A stretch of 64,000 nucleotides of DNA from CAZYTM01 sp964649725 (GCA_964649725.1 CAZYTM010000005.1:62001-126000), one strand, 5' to 3'; shown: positions 1-9,642, numbered from the stretch's first letter. A program made the numbers and translations. The notes: generated from the sequence alone by a model not told the origin.

Positions 1-1028
1 CTACAGCCGTCTGCTGTTGCGACTACAGTATCCTCAATCCTAACACCACCCCAATCCGGGATATATATCCCAGGTTCTATAGTAAAGACCATTCCAACTC
101 CGACAACCCCATCCCCACGACTGGAAACCACCGGTTTTTCATGAACCTCCAGACCAACTCCATGACCTAATCCATGGCCAAAATATCGACCATAACCCAT
201 TTTGTCTATATAACCACGTGCTATCGTGTCAAGTTCCTTGAACGAAATTCCTGGCCTAATTGCTTGCAGAGCCAGATCCTGGGCATCCTTGACTATTTGG
301 TATATCTCCCGCTGCTTTACAGACAGGCTTCCCACCGCAACTGTTACTGTTTCATCCGAATGATAGCCTTGGTAAAGAGCACCGAAATCTAGGGTGACCA
401 GTTCTCCTGCAGCGATTAATTTGTCGCTGGCTCGCCCATGCGGAAGGGCACCGCGAAAACCGGAAGCGACGATAAAATCGAACGATTTGTCCTCCGCCCC
501 ACCCCTCTTCATGGCAATTTCCAGCGCAAGTGACAAGTCATGTTCACTTGTACCTGGTTTTATCAGTTCAATTATATCGAGCAGAGCCTTTGAAGCAAGT
601 GCTGCACTTTTTGCGAGAAGTTCGATCTCCTGTTCATCCTTGATTATCCGGAGCATTTCCAAATCGCTACCAATTGGGTGCAGTTTCACATCCGGCAAGG
701 AATCTGCAAGATCCTGATAAAATGCTACCGTAACATGTTCTGACTCAAAACCGATTTTGCGATAACCCTGCTCCTTCAGAAGATTTACAAGGCCATCGAT
801 CTTGGCACGATACTCGATAACCGTAAATGATGACACTTCTGCGGAAGCCTGAGTAACATATCTGGAATCTGTCAGAAACCAACCCTGGGTTGCGTCAAGG
901 ACTATAATCCCATCACTCCCGGAAAATCCTGCCAGATACCTGATATTGGCGAGATTGACAAAGATTATGGCCTCAACATCATCTCGTCCCAGGTATTCTC
1001 TGGCCGAAGAGATTCTGTCTTTTAGCAT
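1..1028 (-). CDS. pepP: Xaa-Pro aminopeptidase (M24B), C-terminus cut by window edge
   Basis: The reading frame starts at an ATG at 1028 and is open to base 1, so about 342 residues are visible and only a short C-terminal piece is missing. The second half carries the pita-bread metallopeptidase signature: an Asp in VTLDFGALYQGYHSDET, a second Asp a few residues on, the His in GHGLGHGVGLEVHE, and Glu in FTIEPGIYIP and GVRIEDTV. These are the usual two-metal ligands of enzymes that release an N-terminal residue next to proline. The N-terminal half fits the creatinase-type domain. The gene begins 10 bases after aroQ ends, so the two are probably co-transcribed. Prolidase rather than aminopeptidase activity cannot be excluded from sequence. 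Confidence 0.9.
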   Translation of the reverse strand, partial: MLKDRISSAREYLGRDDVEAIIFVNLANIRYLAGFSGSDGIIVLDATQGWFLTDSRYVTQASAEVSSFTVIEYRAKIDGLVNLLKEQGYRKIGFESEHVTVAFYQDLADSLPDVKLHPIGSDLEMLRIIKDEQEIELLAKSAALASKALLDIIELIKPGTSEHDLSLALEIAMKRGGAEDKSFDFIVASGFRGALPHGRASDKLIAAGELVTLDFGALYQGYHSDETVTVAVGSLSVKQREIYQIVKDAQDLALQAIRPGISFKELDTIARGYIDKMGYGRYFGHGLGHGVGLEVHEKPVVSSRGDGVVGVGMVFTIEPGIYIPDWGGVRIEDTVVATADGC

Positions 1029-1038
1029 ATAAGCTGCC

Positions 1039-1482
1039 TTATGACAATCCTTTTTTAATATGGTTAAAAATTGCCCGAAGTCCTAAAAGGTAACTGTCGA
1101 CACCAAAGCCGGCAATCTGTCCGACTGCAACAGGAGCCACATAGCTATGACACCTGAACGCCTCACGGCTATGGATATTGGAAAGATGTACTTCTACAGT
1201 TGGCAGTGCAACTGCGCTGATGGCATCGCGGAGAGCGACACTGGTGTGAGTATAAGCGGCAGGGTTGATAATAATCCCTTTACAGGTGCCGATTGCACCA
1301 TGAATTGAATCAATCAGCTCCCCTTCTGAATTGGACTGAACGATTGTCAATTGTATGCCAAGTTCACCTGCCAACTCAGCAAGGGATGCATTAATGGCAG
1401 CAAGAGTTATGCTACCATAAACTTCAGGCTCTCTGCTCCCGAGCAGGTTTAGATTTGGACCATGTACCACCAGTATATTCAT
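1039..1482 (-). CDS. aroQ: 3-dehydroquinate dehydratase, type II
   Basis: This enzyme converts 3-dehydroquinate to 3-dehydroshikimate in the shikimate pathway, as a soluble dodecamer in this family. The protein opens with MNILVVHGPNLNLLGSREP, including the Asn and lid Arg of the family, and carries SNSEGELID, INPAAYTHTSVALRDA and the substrate-binding EVHLSNIHSREAFR. The start at 1482 is chosen because GGAG lies six bases upstream; an in-frame start seven codons earlier has no comparable site. The resulting 147 residues match the usual length. It lies between the roadblock gene and pepP, in the same run as aroB and aroC. Confidence 0.96.
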   Translation of the reverse strand: MNILVVHGPNLNLLGSREPEVYGSITLAAINASLAELAGELGIQLTIVQSNSEGELIDSIHGAIGTCKGIIINPAAYTHTSVALRDAISAVALPTVEVHLSNIHSREAFRCHSYVAPVAVGQIAGFGVDSYLLGLRAIFNHIKKGLS

Positions 1483-1532
1483 GCAAATCTCCTGCATCAG
1501 CATCTCAATCCGCCACCGATATTATATTCAAT

Positions 1533-1895
1533 TTAAGCCAAGGCCTGACGCAGTCTGGGTACGTCACGCTTTAACAGATAACGACCTTTGCCGAAATTAC
1601 CCTCTTTGCCAAGCACTAGAACAACAAAAAACTCTTCATTGATCGACCGAATTATTACCAGTGCTGAACCGGTAATAATGGCAATCTCTTCCATTGCACC
1701 GGCTTTCAACACCTCTATAGTCCGGTGTATTTCTTTCATTACAGTGGCATATTCAACTGCCATAAGTTGCACATCAAGTGCAGCATCGCTCTCTATGAAC
1801 TCATCGATCGGTATCCCGTCGTACCCCATTATCACTGCACCCATACCACCGCCAACTGAATCAACCGTAGCTTTAAGAATATCCTTGAAAGACAT
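1533..1895 (-). CDS. Roadblock/LC7 domain protein (MglB-like)
   Basis: The 120-residue protein is a single roadblock/LC7 fold: an N-terminal helix, the GAVIMGYDGIPI strand-turn and a C-terminal strand pair around AIITGSALVIIRSI. Such proteins act as regulators of small Ras-like GTPases, for example MglB with MglA in cell polarity, but no GTPase gene is visible nearby. Its ATG overlaps the TGA of the TPR gene by one base (TGATG), with GGAGG eight bases upstream, so the pair is translationally coupled. A function with the adjacent TPR protein is likely but the target is unknown. Confidence 0.8.
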   Translation of the reverse strand: MSFKDILKATVDSVGGGMGAVIMGYDGIPIDEFIESDAALDVQLMAVEYATVMKEIHRTIEVLKAGAMEEIAIITGSALVIIRSINEEFFVVLVLGKEGNFGKGRYLLKRDVPRLRQALA

Positions 1896-3232
1896 CAGTG
1901 CCTCCTTCTAATATTTGCCAGCCATCCTTCAAGTGTCGACAATATATTGCTTCCGTCACTATTTATCTCATTTTCCAAAGACTCTACTGCTAAATTATGA
2001 ATGCTGGCCACATTACCTTCGTCGGTAGCAGCAACTCGATAGTTGGAATCAAGCGCATGATCTCTAGCAATTGATTCATCTGTATCGATAGAATGCTTCA
2101 GTGAAATCAGCCGTTGCTTGAGCTCTTCATCATCAGGGCTTGCTTCGACGAGATCACGGTATATTTTCAATGCCCGCTTGAGAAAACCTTGCCTGATATA
2201 GAGTTCAGCTACTGTGACAGTAGCCATAGGGTCTTTCCCAACGACATGGAAAGCCCCACTATCCATGGGTAACTCTGAATCCATTTCGGGCGACTGCTTA
2301 CTCTGAGAGCCGTCAGACTCGGATATTTTTTTCGCAACAATTGGTACTGTCTCCGAAACATCTTCAAAAGTAAATGGGTCGACTTCAACCACTGCCTGCT
2401 GATGAACCGGAGCTATTTCCATCTTTGTATTGTCAGCAGCTATCGATTCTGCTTTGACTACTGGAACCGGAAGATCATCGGGCTGCAATTCATCTCCAAA
2501 AATAAGTTCATCAGCCGGCATTAAATCAGCATTCTCTATATCCTCATCAATGGCATCCTGCGCAATAACTTCAAATTCAACCGTATTGACAAAATCACCT
2601 GTAACAGTTTCTGTTTGCAGAGCTGTCTCTTCGACCTCTTCATCTAGTGTCTCTAATTCGGTCAACTCTTCAATTATTTCCAGATCATCAAGGATTTCAT
2701 CTTCAACTAGCTCTGATTCTGAAGTCAACTCTTCAAGGGGAGTCAATTCAGCATATAGAACATCACCATCATGCTCCGATACATCATCAGATATAACCGA
2801 AACTCCCACTCTACTGGTACGCAGAAGAGAGTCGAGCATGATCTTGCTTTCCATCTCATCAGGGTATAACGTTAGTATCGTCCTTAGGGTACGCTCCGCT
2901 GATACAGCATCATCTGCATCAAGATATATCTGACTTAACATCTTCTGTGCCAGTAGATTGTCTGGAGTTACCTTGACCACCTTCTCCAACGCTTCCTTGC
3001 ACTCCTGCTTCATCCCTTTGTCACCATAAGCCCGACCAAGCGCCAGATATCCGCCAACATACTCAGGATGGACCTCGCACCCTTTTTTTGCTACGTTTAT
3101 AGCATCATCAAATAGTTTCAACTTTCGATAGAGTTCAGCAAGAGGCGCAAAACAATAAGAACCAGGATCCTTAGCCAGAGTCTCTTCATATTTTTTAATC
3201 TCTACCCAGAAGGAGGTACTGTCCTGTCCCAT
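1895..3232 (-). CDS. Tetratricopeptide repeat protein with acidic middle region
   Basis: The N-terminal 125 residues or so hold about three TPR units (for example FAPLAELYRKLKLFDDAI and YLALGRAYGDKGMKQEC). Residues of about 150 to 290 are a long, low-complexity Glu/Asp-rich stretch. Another TPR-like helix pair follows (MATVTVAELYIRQGFLKRAL) and then a short C-terminal helix. There is no signal peptide, so a cytoplasmic scaffold is likely. It begins two bases after aroB and overlaps the roadblock gene by one base, so it is part of the aroB operon. A scaffold role with the roadblock protein is an inference; no catalytic motif is present. Confidence 0.7.
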   Translation of the reverse strand: MGQDSTSFWVEIKKYEETLAKDPGSYCFAPLAELYRKLKLFDDAINVAKKGCEVHPEYVGGYLALGRAYGDKGMKQECKEALEKVVKVTPDNLLAQKMLSQIYLDADDAVSAERTLRTILTLYPDEMESKIMLDSLLRTSRVGVSVISDDVSEHDGDVLYAELTPLEELTSESELVEDEILDDLEIIEELTELETLDEEVEETALQTETVTGDFVNTVEFEVIAQDAIDEDIENADLMPADELIFGDELQPDDLPVPVVKAESIAADNTKMEIAPVHQQAVVEVDPFTFEDVSETVPIVAKKISESDGSQSKQSPEMDSELPMDSGAFHVVGKDPMATVTVAELYIRQGFLKRALKIYRDLVEASPDDEELKQRLISLKHSIDTDESIARDHALDSNYRVAATDEGNVASIHNLAVESLENEINSDGSNILSTLEGWLANIRRRH

Positions 3233-3234
3233 GG

Positions 3235-4317
3235 CTATCCTCCGATTTCGCAGCTGCCTAGCAAAGCGGCAAGATTGGTAATACGTTCAATATGGAAATT
3301 ACCAATCCCTCTGTTGCAGATAAAACTGAGCCCTGCATCCCTGACCTTCTTGTCCCGCTGCAGTAATCGTATTACTGTTTCACCAGCAAATTCTGGCCAA
3401 CTAACAGGTAAACCGAGCCGAGCCAGGAGTGAGACAATACGTTCTGTCTCTGTTGCAGAACAATAACCTTGTGCACATGAATAACGTGAAGCCATGACCA
3501 TCCCGATCGCTACTGCTTCACCATGCAAATATGCTCCATAACCTGCAAGATTTTCGATCACATGACCAAAGGTGTGCCCAAAATTGAGTACTCTCCTGAT
3601 CCCAACTTCTCGCTCATCCTCTTCAACCACTGCTGCCTTAAGTTGACAGCATCTTTTAATTATCGGCAACAGACATTCTGTATCACGGGCAAGAATCTGG
3701 TTGATACTTGCTTCCAGCTCTGCAAACAACTCCTTGTCAAAAACAACCCCGTACTTTATCACCTCGGCCAAACCGCTCAGATATTCACGCTCCGGCAGGG
3801 TTTTAAGCGTCGACAGATCTATAACCACTAAACTTGGCTGATAAAACGCTCCAACAAGGTTTTTGCCCTGTTCGAGATTAATACCTGTCTTGCCTCCAAC
3901 ACTGCTGTCAACCTGAGCCAGCAACGTGGTAGGGACCTGGACAAATGGTATGCCGCGCAAATAGGTTGCAGCGGCAAATCCGGCAATATCGCCAACCACA
4001 CCACCACCAAGAGCAATAATAGCACCGCCACGATCTATCCCTGCTGCTATAAGACCATCATATATATTGCACAGAGTAGCATTGGACTTAAAAGACTCAC
4101 CATCGGGGATAATGATCTTACTTACATTACTCCCCACCGATCTGAGCGCATCAATTATCTTTTCGGCATAAAATCGGCCAACTGTCTGATTAGTCACAAG
4201 CGCAACAGACATCGGCACTTTATAGTCTTGGAAATAGTCCCCGCATTGAGACAGAATATCCTGTCCAAACAGTATCGGATAACTTCGTTCATCAAGACCA
4301 ACTATTATGCTATCCAC
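3235..4317 (-). CDS. aroB: 3-dehydroquinate synthase
   Basis: The enzyme cyclises DAHP to 3-dehydroquinate using NAD and a divalent metal. The 360-residue protein shows the NAD-binding GGGVVGDIAGFAAATYLRG, PTTLLAQVDSSVGGKTGIN, the Lys in EVIKYG and the metal-binding His of RVLNFGHTFGHVIE and LHGEAVAIGM. Length is typical. It heads the aroB, TPR, roadblock, aroQ, pepP run; the gap to aroC is 134 bases and contains a possible promoter, so it may be transcribed both with and without aroC. Confidence 0.97.
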   Translation of the reverse strand: MDSIIVGLDERSYPILFGQDILSQCGDYFQDYKVPMSVALVTNQTVGRFYAEKIIDALRSVGSNVSKIIIPDGESFKSNATLCNIYDGLIAAGIDRGGAIIALGGGVVGDIAGFAAATYLRGIPFVQVPTTLLAQVDSSVGGKTGINLEQGKNLVGAFYQPSLVVIDLSTLKTLPEREYLSGLAEVIKYGVVFDKELFAELEASINQILARDTECLLPIIKRCCQLKAAVVEEDEREVGIRRVLNFGHTFGHVIENLAGYGAYLHGEAVAIGMVMASRYSCAQGYCSATETERIVSLLARLGLPVSWPEFAGETVIRLLQRDKKVRDAGLSFICNRGIGNFHIERITNLAALLGSCEIGG

Positions 4318-4360
4318 GTTTTGTTTCCTGCACAGTCAGATAATATAAACCGAAAAAAAT

Positions 4361-4392
4361 ATTATATTCCACCTTTTTCAATCGACTGTCAA
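4361..4392 (-). promoter_or_regulatory. Possible promoter of the aroB operon
   Basis: The AT-rich gap between aroC and aroB holds TTGACA (4392 to 4387) and TATAAT (4366 to 4361) reading toward aroB. Both hexamers are perfect, but the spacer is 20 bases, longer than the usual 16 to 18, so only one of them may be used. The site lies about 45 bases in front of the aroB start. Confidence 0.35.
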
Positions 4393-4451
4393 TTCGATTA
4401 TGGGCATAATCAGCAGTAACAGACTGAAAAAAATAAGTCGAGTTTTTGATA

Positions 4452-5630
4452 TTAATAATCATGTAGATATTCAAGATAACTGCTAAAGTTACGCTTGATC
4501 TCTGTAATAGAATCTCCACCGAACTTTTCCAAAAACAGCGTGGCAATTTCCACTGCTACAACAGCTTCAGCTACAACAGCAGCTGCAGGGACCGCACAAA
4601 CATCAGACCTTTCAACTGCGGCATCAAAAGAGTCCTTATTGACAATATCAACAGAACGCAGTGGTTTATAGAGGGTCGGTATCGGCTTCATAGCTGCGCG
4701 CACCACAATATCTGCACCATTACTAATCCCACCTTCAATTCCGCCGGCATTATTTGTTTGCCGATAAAAACCTGTCGATTCACCTTCAGCTAGACGTCTT
4801 TTATCGAAAAATATTTCATCATGAACAGCTGAACCAGGATTTCTTGCAGAATCAAAACCATTCCCTATCTCTACCCCTTTAATTGCCTGTATGCTCATAA
4901 CAGCCATAGCCAACCGGGCATCAAGTTTTCTGTCCCACTGTACATGACTGCCCAGACCAATCGGTACGCCGCTTACTACAATCTCTATAAGACCGCCGAG
5001 ACTATCACCATCAGCTCGCGCAGCATCGATACGATCCTTCATTCTCTGCTCAGCTATTTCATCGAATGTATAAAGCTCAGACTTTTCAGCCAATCGCTGC
5101 ATATCTTTTAAGGGAAGAACCGGACGGGATGCAGTGATACCGCCAATTTCTAGGACAAAACCCGTTACACTAATTTCAAACTCATTAAGAAGTTGTTTTG
5201 CAACTGCACCAACTGCAACCCTGATCGCAGTTTCTCTGGCACTGGATCGCTCCAGAATATTCCGCGCATCATGTTGAGCATATTTAATTACTCCGGGTAG
5301 ATCTGCATGGCCTGGACGAACACGAGTGACTGCTATTGAATCGTCTCGGCATAATGCATTTGGCGACATTATCTCATGCCAGTTCACCCAGTCACGATTT
5401 GTTATAGAAAGTGTAACCGGCGATCCTAATGTCTCCCCCCAACGGACCCCGGATAGCAACTCTACCGTATCCTGTTCGATCTTCATCCGCCCACCACGAC
5501 CATATCCCCCTTGTCTGCGAGCCAGATCGATATTAATGGATTCAGCACAAATAGGCAATCCAGCCGGCAAACCCTCAATTATCGCAGTCAACCTTGGGCC
5601 ATGAGATTCGCCAGCGGTCAGATATCGCAT
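4452..5630 (-). CDS. aroC: Chorismate synthase
   Basis: The enzyme makes chorismate from EPSP with reduced FMN as cofactor. The protein opens with MRYLTAGESHGP and carries RPGHADLPGVIKYAQHD, RSSARETAIRVAVGA and GGIEGGISNG, all hallmark motifs. At 392 residues it matches the longer bacterial form. AGGAG sits five bases before the ATG. It follows pilQ, from which it is separated by an intrinsic terminator. No shikimate kinase gene lies next to it, although one would link aroB and aroC products. Confidence 0.97.
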   Translation of the reverse strand: MRYLTAGESHGPRLTAIIEGLPAGLPICAESINIDLARRQGGYGRGGRMKIEQDTVELLSGVRWGETLGSPVTLSITNRDWVNWHEIMSPNALCRDDSIAVTRVRPGHADLPGVIKYAQHDARNILERSSARETAIRVAVGAVAKQLLNEFEISVTGFVLEIGGITASRPVLPLKDMQRLAEKSELYTFDEIAEQRMKDRIDAARADGDSLGGLIEIVVSGVPIGLGSHVQWDRKLDARLAMAVMSIQAIKGVEIGNGFDSARNPGSAVHDEIFFDKRRLAEGESTGFYRQTNNAGGIEGGISNGADIVVRAAMKPIPTLYKPLRSVDIVNKDSFDAAVERSDVCAVPAAAVVAEAVVAVEIATLFLEKFGGDSITEIKRNFSSYLEYLHDY

Positions 5631-5645
5631 ATTTACTCCTACAGT

Positions 5646-5674
5646 TAAACAAAAGCCAGGGATACCCTGGCTTT
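5646..5674 (-). terminator. Intrinsic terminator after pilQ
   Basis: On the minus strand a perfect 10-bp stem (AAAGCCAGGG with CCCTGGCTTT) and a three-base loop is followed by a T-rich tail (TTGTTT). It lies just after the pilQ stop and before aroC, and would end the pilM to pilQ transcript. Confidence 0.85.
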
Positions 5675-5699
5675 AAATTTAATATTTAACCGAATTGTC

Positions 5700-8477
5700 T
5701 TAACCAAGAATTTTTGGTGTTATAAATATAAGCAGTTCTGTTTTTGTTTTTGATTTCGTATTCGACTTAAATAACCAGCCGATCAAAGGTATATCACTTA
5801 AAAACGGGACTCCTTTATTTTCTTCAGTATCCCCATCAACGTAAATACCACCTATTACAGTAGTTTCACCATTTTTGACCTGCAATTCCGTAGTAGCCTC
5901 TTTCTTGTTAATCGGCGGCGGGCTGCCGGTGCCAGCAGTATTGTTTGTCGCCTTGATCTTCATGCTGACACTACCGTCAGAGGTAATGTGTGGCGTTACT
6001 TCCAGAGTCAAGGCAGCTTCAATAAACTCAGTTTTAGTCCCCTCTGCAGAGGTAGTCTGGTAAGGTATAGATTGGCCCTGAGCAATTTTTGCAGCCTTAT
6101 TGTTCAAAGTAACGACTTTAGGGGTTGATACAATTTTAATCAGACCATTTGTTTGTGCAGCTGAAAGACGCAGATCAAGTTTCAAATCTGGTGCAAGTTT
6201 ACCGAACGACAAGCCCATGGAACCACCCGCACTACCAGATGACTGGAAACCAGTTGCAGGAGGCGGGGTTACGATACCGCCAAGACCGGTATCAACAGAA
6301 TAGTTGGTAACCCCTGGAGTATTATAGTGTAATCCCCACTGCACTCCAAGATCACGGGTGAATGACGAAGAAGCTTCAACTATACGCGCCTCGATCATTA
6401 CCTGTTTCTCAGGAATATCGAGTTTAGCCATCAATTCCTTCATATCCTTGATGCGAGTCTCATTATCATTAACTATAATCTTGTTGGTACGGGTATCTGT
6501 AGTTATTCTTCCGCTATTTGATTTAATAGCATTAAACTGCTTGGATATATCATCAGGGGTTGAATAGTTTACATCAAAAACTACAGTTACAAGTTCCAGT
6601 TTATCTTCAGCTCTCTTTTTCTGGTCTATAACATCCTGGTCAAGCTTTGCTTTTTTATCCTTAGGCAATATCTGGATGATATTCCCCTCTTGCCGCATAT
6701 CCAGACCTTTTGTCTCTAGAATGACGTCAAGTGCCTGGTCCCAGGGGACATTGACAAGTTTGATGGTCAGTTTGCCGCTCACTTCATCAGGTATAAGAAA
6801 ATTCATCTGGCTGACATCTTCAAGCAGTCTGAATATCTGCCTGACATCTGCATCAGAGAAATCTAGACTGATTTTTCGACCAGCATATTTCTTCTTGGCA
6901 ACTAAATCAGTTGACGCGCTTGATGCACGATTGGCAAATGATATTTCTGCTTCACCATTGTTGTTACCATTCTCTTTTTTCACAGCTGCAGGTGCTGCCT
7001 TACTCACTTCTGATAGCAAGGCTGGTTCGGCTGTTTCAGGATTTTTAAAACTCCAGATCAATGTATCCCCGTCACGCTGCAGTCTGTTCTCTGCTTCAGA
7101 CTGCAATTTGACCAATATCCTGGCATCAGCGCCTCGTTTTCCTCTTACCTGATATGGGGTGACACTCAACACCGCACTTGCGAACGAACTGGTATCAAGT
7201 ACTCGCTGGTATTTTTTCTGAACCTGGCAATTTTTCAGTACCAGCAAAAGACCATCACCACTCTTGGTCGGTTTAGCGTAAGAACAGTCACCACTTAATT
7301 TCATCACAATCTGGGATTCACCATCTGTCTTTTTGAATTCAATCCCTTCAAGTAATCCTGATTTTGGCTTGCCGATTGGTGCAGTTTGAGTTGCCGCGAC
7401 TTTCTTTGGTGTTTCTACCGTTCTGGCTGGTGCAGTTTTTTCTACTGCAGCGCTATCAGCTGCAGCATCAGAAAAAGTCACCTTAAGCCCACTTGCAGAA
7501 GTAGCAACCTGATATGCAGGGAGCTTATCCTTTGCTGCATCCAATACGATTCGAACCTTGTTCTGATTTGTCCCTACCCTGGCCTTTGCCAGGCCGAAAC
7601 TATTTATCGGAACAGACTTCGCCGGTATATTATTGGTAGCATTTACGATATCTATGACTAACCGTTCAGGCTTATTAAGGGTAAATGAATTATAACTCTC
7701 GACACCACCAGTTACCTGTATTTCCACACCATCCCCAACGACTGCGATGCCGGTTAATACTTTACCGCCTGAGGCCTGAGTTTCAACAGCCTTACTTTCA
7801 ACAGGTTTTTCCCCTGCAGTGGTTACAGGCTTGTCACTGTTACCTGCAGTTTCAGCGACTGGTTTATTTTCAGCAACAGGCGCTTCTACCGGTGCTGATT
7901 CTGCAACAGGGGCCGGTTCAGGAGTTTTAGCAACTGCCAAAGGTTCTGCGGCAGCAGGCTGAGTTGTAGCTACTGGTTCTGCTTGAACTGGTGCAGCCGC
8001 CGCATTATCAGTTACAGGTTTTGCCTGGTTTTCGCCCTGAGACGACTGATTGAAAGTGAAGAGCAGTTTTTTCTTATCGTTTTCATCAGCATTGATGGTA
8101 AATTCACTATCCTTTGCCATTACAATTTCAATACGGGTCAGATTACCTGCCCCAAAACTGTGCTTGGTTACTTCAATCCGTTTGACATTGCCGACATTTA
8201 ACTCCTGTACAGTACCGATATTACCAGGTTCAGCCTGGGACAGATCAATCACTGCCTTAAGCTGATCTGCTACTTTATAGTATGTATAAGTAACCGGCTT
8301 GTCAGCAACTATTGCCACGGATGTACCATCACTATTCACCGTGATAGACTGGATAACAGCCGCGTCGCTCCCATCTTTCGCACTGCTGTCAACAACCATC
8401 ACGCTTATGCTGGCAAAGGTAAGCATAAAGGACAGCAACAAGGTGGTATAATATTTATGCAGCGAACGCATTTTCAT
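5700..8477 (-). CDS. pilQ: Type IV pilus secretin PilQ
   Basis: PilQ forms the outer-membrane ring through which the pilus exits. The 925-residue protein has a signal segment (about residues 10 to 33), repeated AMIN-type peptidoglycan-binding domains split by an Ala/Pro/Glu-rich linker (about 155 to 235), an STN/N0 domain near ADVRQIFRLLEDVSQMNFLI, an N1 domain, and a C-terminal secretin barrel ending with the signature VPFLSDIPLIGWLFKS and ELLIFITPKIL. The start has AGGAG eight bases upstream. It is the last gene of the pilMNOPQ operon. Confidence 0.97.
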   Translation of the reverse strand: MKMRSLHKYYTTLLLSFMLTFASISVMVVDSSAKDGSDAAVIQSITVNSDGTSVAIVADKPVTYTYYKVADQLKAVIDLSQAEPGNIGTVQELNVGNVKRIEVTKHSFGAGNLTRIEIVMAKDSEFTINADENDKKKLLFTFNQSSQGENQAKPVTDNAAAAPVQAEPVATTQPAAAEPLAVAKTPEPAPVAESAPVEAPVAENKPVAETAGNSDKPVTTAGEKPVESKAVETQASGGKVLTGIAVVGDGVEIQVTGGVESYNSFTLNKPERLVIDIVNATNNIPAKSVPINSFGLAKARVGTNQNKVRIVLDAAKDKLPAYQVATSASGLKVTFSDAAADSAAVEKTAPARTVETPKKVAATQTAPIGKPKSGLLEGIEFKKTDGESQIVMKLSGDCSYAKPTKSGDGLLLVLKNCQVQKKYQRVLDTSSFASAVLSVTPYQVRGKRGADARILVKLQSEAENRLQRDGDTLIWSFKNPETAEPALLSEVSKAAPAAVKKENGNNNGEAEISFANRASSASTDLVAKKKYAGRKISLDFSDADVRQIFRLLEDVSQMNFLIPDEVSGKLTIKLVNVPWDQALDVILETKGLDMRQEGNIIQILPKDKKAKLDQDVIDQKKRAEDKLELVTVVFDVNYSTPDDISKQFNAIKSNSGRITTDTRTNKIIVNDNETRIKDMKELMAKLDIPEKQVMIEARIVEASSSFTRDLGVQWGLHYNTPGVTNYSVDTGLGGIVTPPPATGFQSSGSAGGSMGLSFGKLAPDLKLDLRLSAAQTNGLIKIVSTPKVVTLNNKAAKIAQGQSIPYQTTSAEGTKTEFIEAALTLEVTPHITSDGSVSMKIKATNNTAGTGSPPPINKKEATTELQVKNGETTVIGGIYVDGDTEENKGVPFLSDIPLIGWLFKSNTKSKTKTELLIFITPKILG

Positions 8478-8489
8478 CTGGAATTCTCC

Positions 8490-9062
8490 TTACTTTTTTT
8501 GTGGCATAGTAAGTTTTATGGTCTTTTTCTTCTGCCGTCCATTCTCATCCTTGAACTGCTCTACAACTTCTATTGCAGATGCACTGATTCTGCTGATATG
8601 CCCATCATTATTACCGATACGCATTCCTTGTCTGACTACATAACCTTTTCCAGCCGGATCGATGATCAGAGCCCGGTTCTCTTTTGCACCGGTAATAATA
8701 CCGGAGACTTTGAATTTGGTAACATCATATGCCTGAATAGGGAGGATATCCCCTAATTTCCCGGTTTTCACCAATGGTGCAGCTGGACCCTGCTGCTTAG
8801 CTGCCACTGGTGGTGCCTCGGTGATAAATGGCTTGAAAGGGTCCTTCTTCGTGCTGAAATCCAACTGAGATTCAGTCTTGACAGCATTTACTGCCGATGA
8901 CTGCTGCTTTTGCACCGCACTTTTCGGGCTCGCCGCTACTTTAGCCTGGGCTGGCGGTGGCGGTGGCGCAGCCGGCTGCTGCTTCTTGCACCCCGACGGC
9001 AGGCAGAACAATAAAAGAGCGCCTATCAGCAATAAATGAGATTTATTTACCTTTTTTCTCAT
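8490..9062 (-). CDS. pilP: Type IV pilus lipoprotein PilP
   Basis: PilP links the inner-membrane PilM/N/O complex to the PilQ secretin. The 190-residue protein has a lipoprotein signal peptide ending LPSGC, a proline-rich linker (PPPPPAQ) and a compact C-terminal domain with the typical KDPFKPF motif and the VRQGMRIGNNDGHI segment. Its start overlaps the end of pilO by 20 bases, a sign of coupled translation. Confidence 0.93.
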   Translation of the reverse strand: MRKKVNKSHLLLIGALLLFCLPSGCKKQQPAAPPPPPAQAKVAASPKSAVQKQQSSAVNAVKTESQLDFSTKKDPFKPFITEAPPVAAKQQGPAAPLVKTGKLGDILPIQAYDVTKFKVSGIITGAKENRALIIDPAGKGYVVRQGMRIGNNDGHISRISASAIEVVEQFKDENGRQKKKTIKLTMPQKK

Positions 9063-9642
9063 CCTTAGTCTCTTTCTTATCCAGAAAACGGAACGTAGTC
9101 GCCAGACAGTTTACTTTCACCATCATCTTCCCACCAACATTCTTAATCTCTGCAAAATTCACATTATTAATATTTACTATGCGTGGTAGATTACCAACAG
9201 CTATGAAGAAATTACCTACACCCAAAAATGTTCCAGAGACCGATATATCTACCGGGACAACAGAATAAAAATCCTTTGGCTCTTCTGGTTTAGGCCGGAA
9301 GGTAAGGAAATCAAGTCCAGCAGCTTTGCCAGCACTGGTAATACTGGTCAACAAAGATGGGATCTCTTTCTGATTCGGCAATTCCGTAAGCGCACTCTCA
9401 AGATCTTTTTTCAACTGTTCATAATCATTCTTATATTTTGGCAGGTTGTCGGCAATTCTTTTGTTCTCGGTAATCTGCCCGCGCAGACCGGTAAGTTTGA
9501 CCTGCAGCGCCTTATACTCCTTCATCTTCGGCAGATGCAAGGCATAGAAGAGACCTGCCCCTTCTAAGATACATACTGCGACAAGAATTATTACTTTCTG
9601 CTTGGTCGGCAGCTTGAGAATTTTTTCTATGTTTTTGTCCAT
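9043..9642 (-). CDS. pilO: Type IV pilus inner-membrane protein PilO
   Basis: PilO pairs with PilN in the periplasm as part of the alignment complex. One membrane helix (about residues 15 to 33) is followed by a coiled coil of about 60 residues and a ferredoxin-like domain with VVPVDISVSGTFLGVGNF. The start at 9642 is preferred over one four codons earlier because GAGG is six bases upstream of it. It follows pilN by 50 bases. Confidence 0.93.
   Translation of the reverse strand: MDKNIEKILKLPTKQKVIILVAVCILEGAGLFYALHLPKMKEYKALQVKLTGLRGQITENKRIADNLPKYKNDYEQLKKDLESALTELPNQKEIPSLLTSITSAGKAAGLDFLTFRPKPEEPKDFYSVVPVDISVSGTFLGVGNFFIAVGNLPRIVNINNVNFAEIKNVGGKMMVKVNCLATTFRFLDKKETKDEKKGK

Noticed and set aside
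4310..4546. 78-codon minus-strand frame between aroB and aroC
   Set aside because: It overlaps the aroC end in another frame, lacks a ribosome site and has no aroK-like P-loop.
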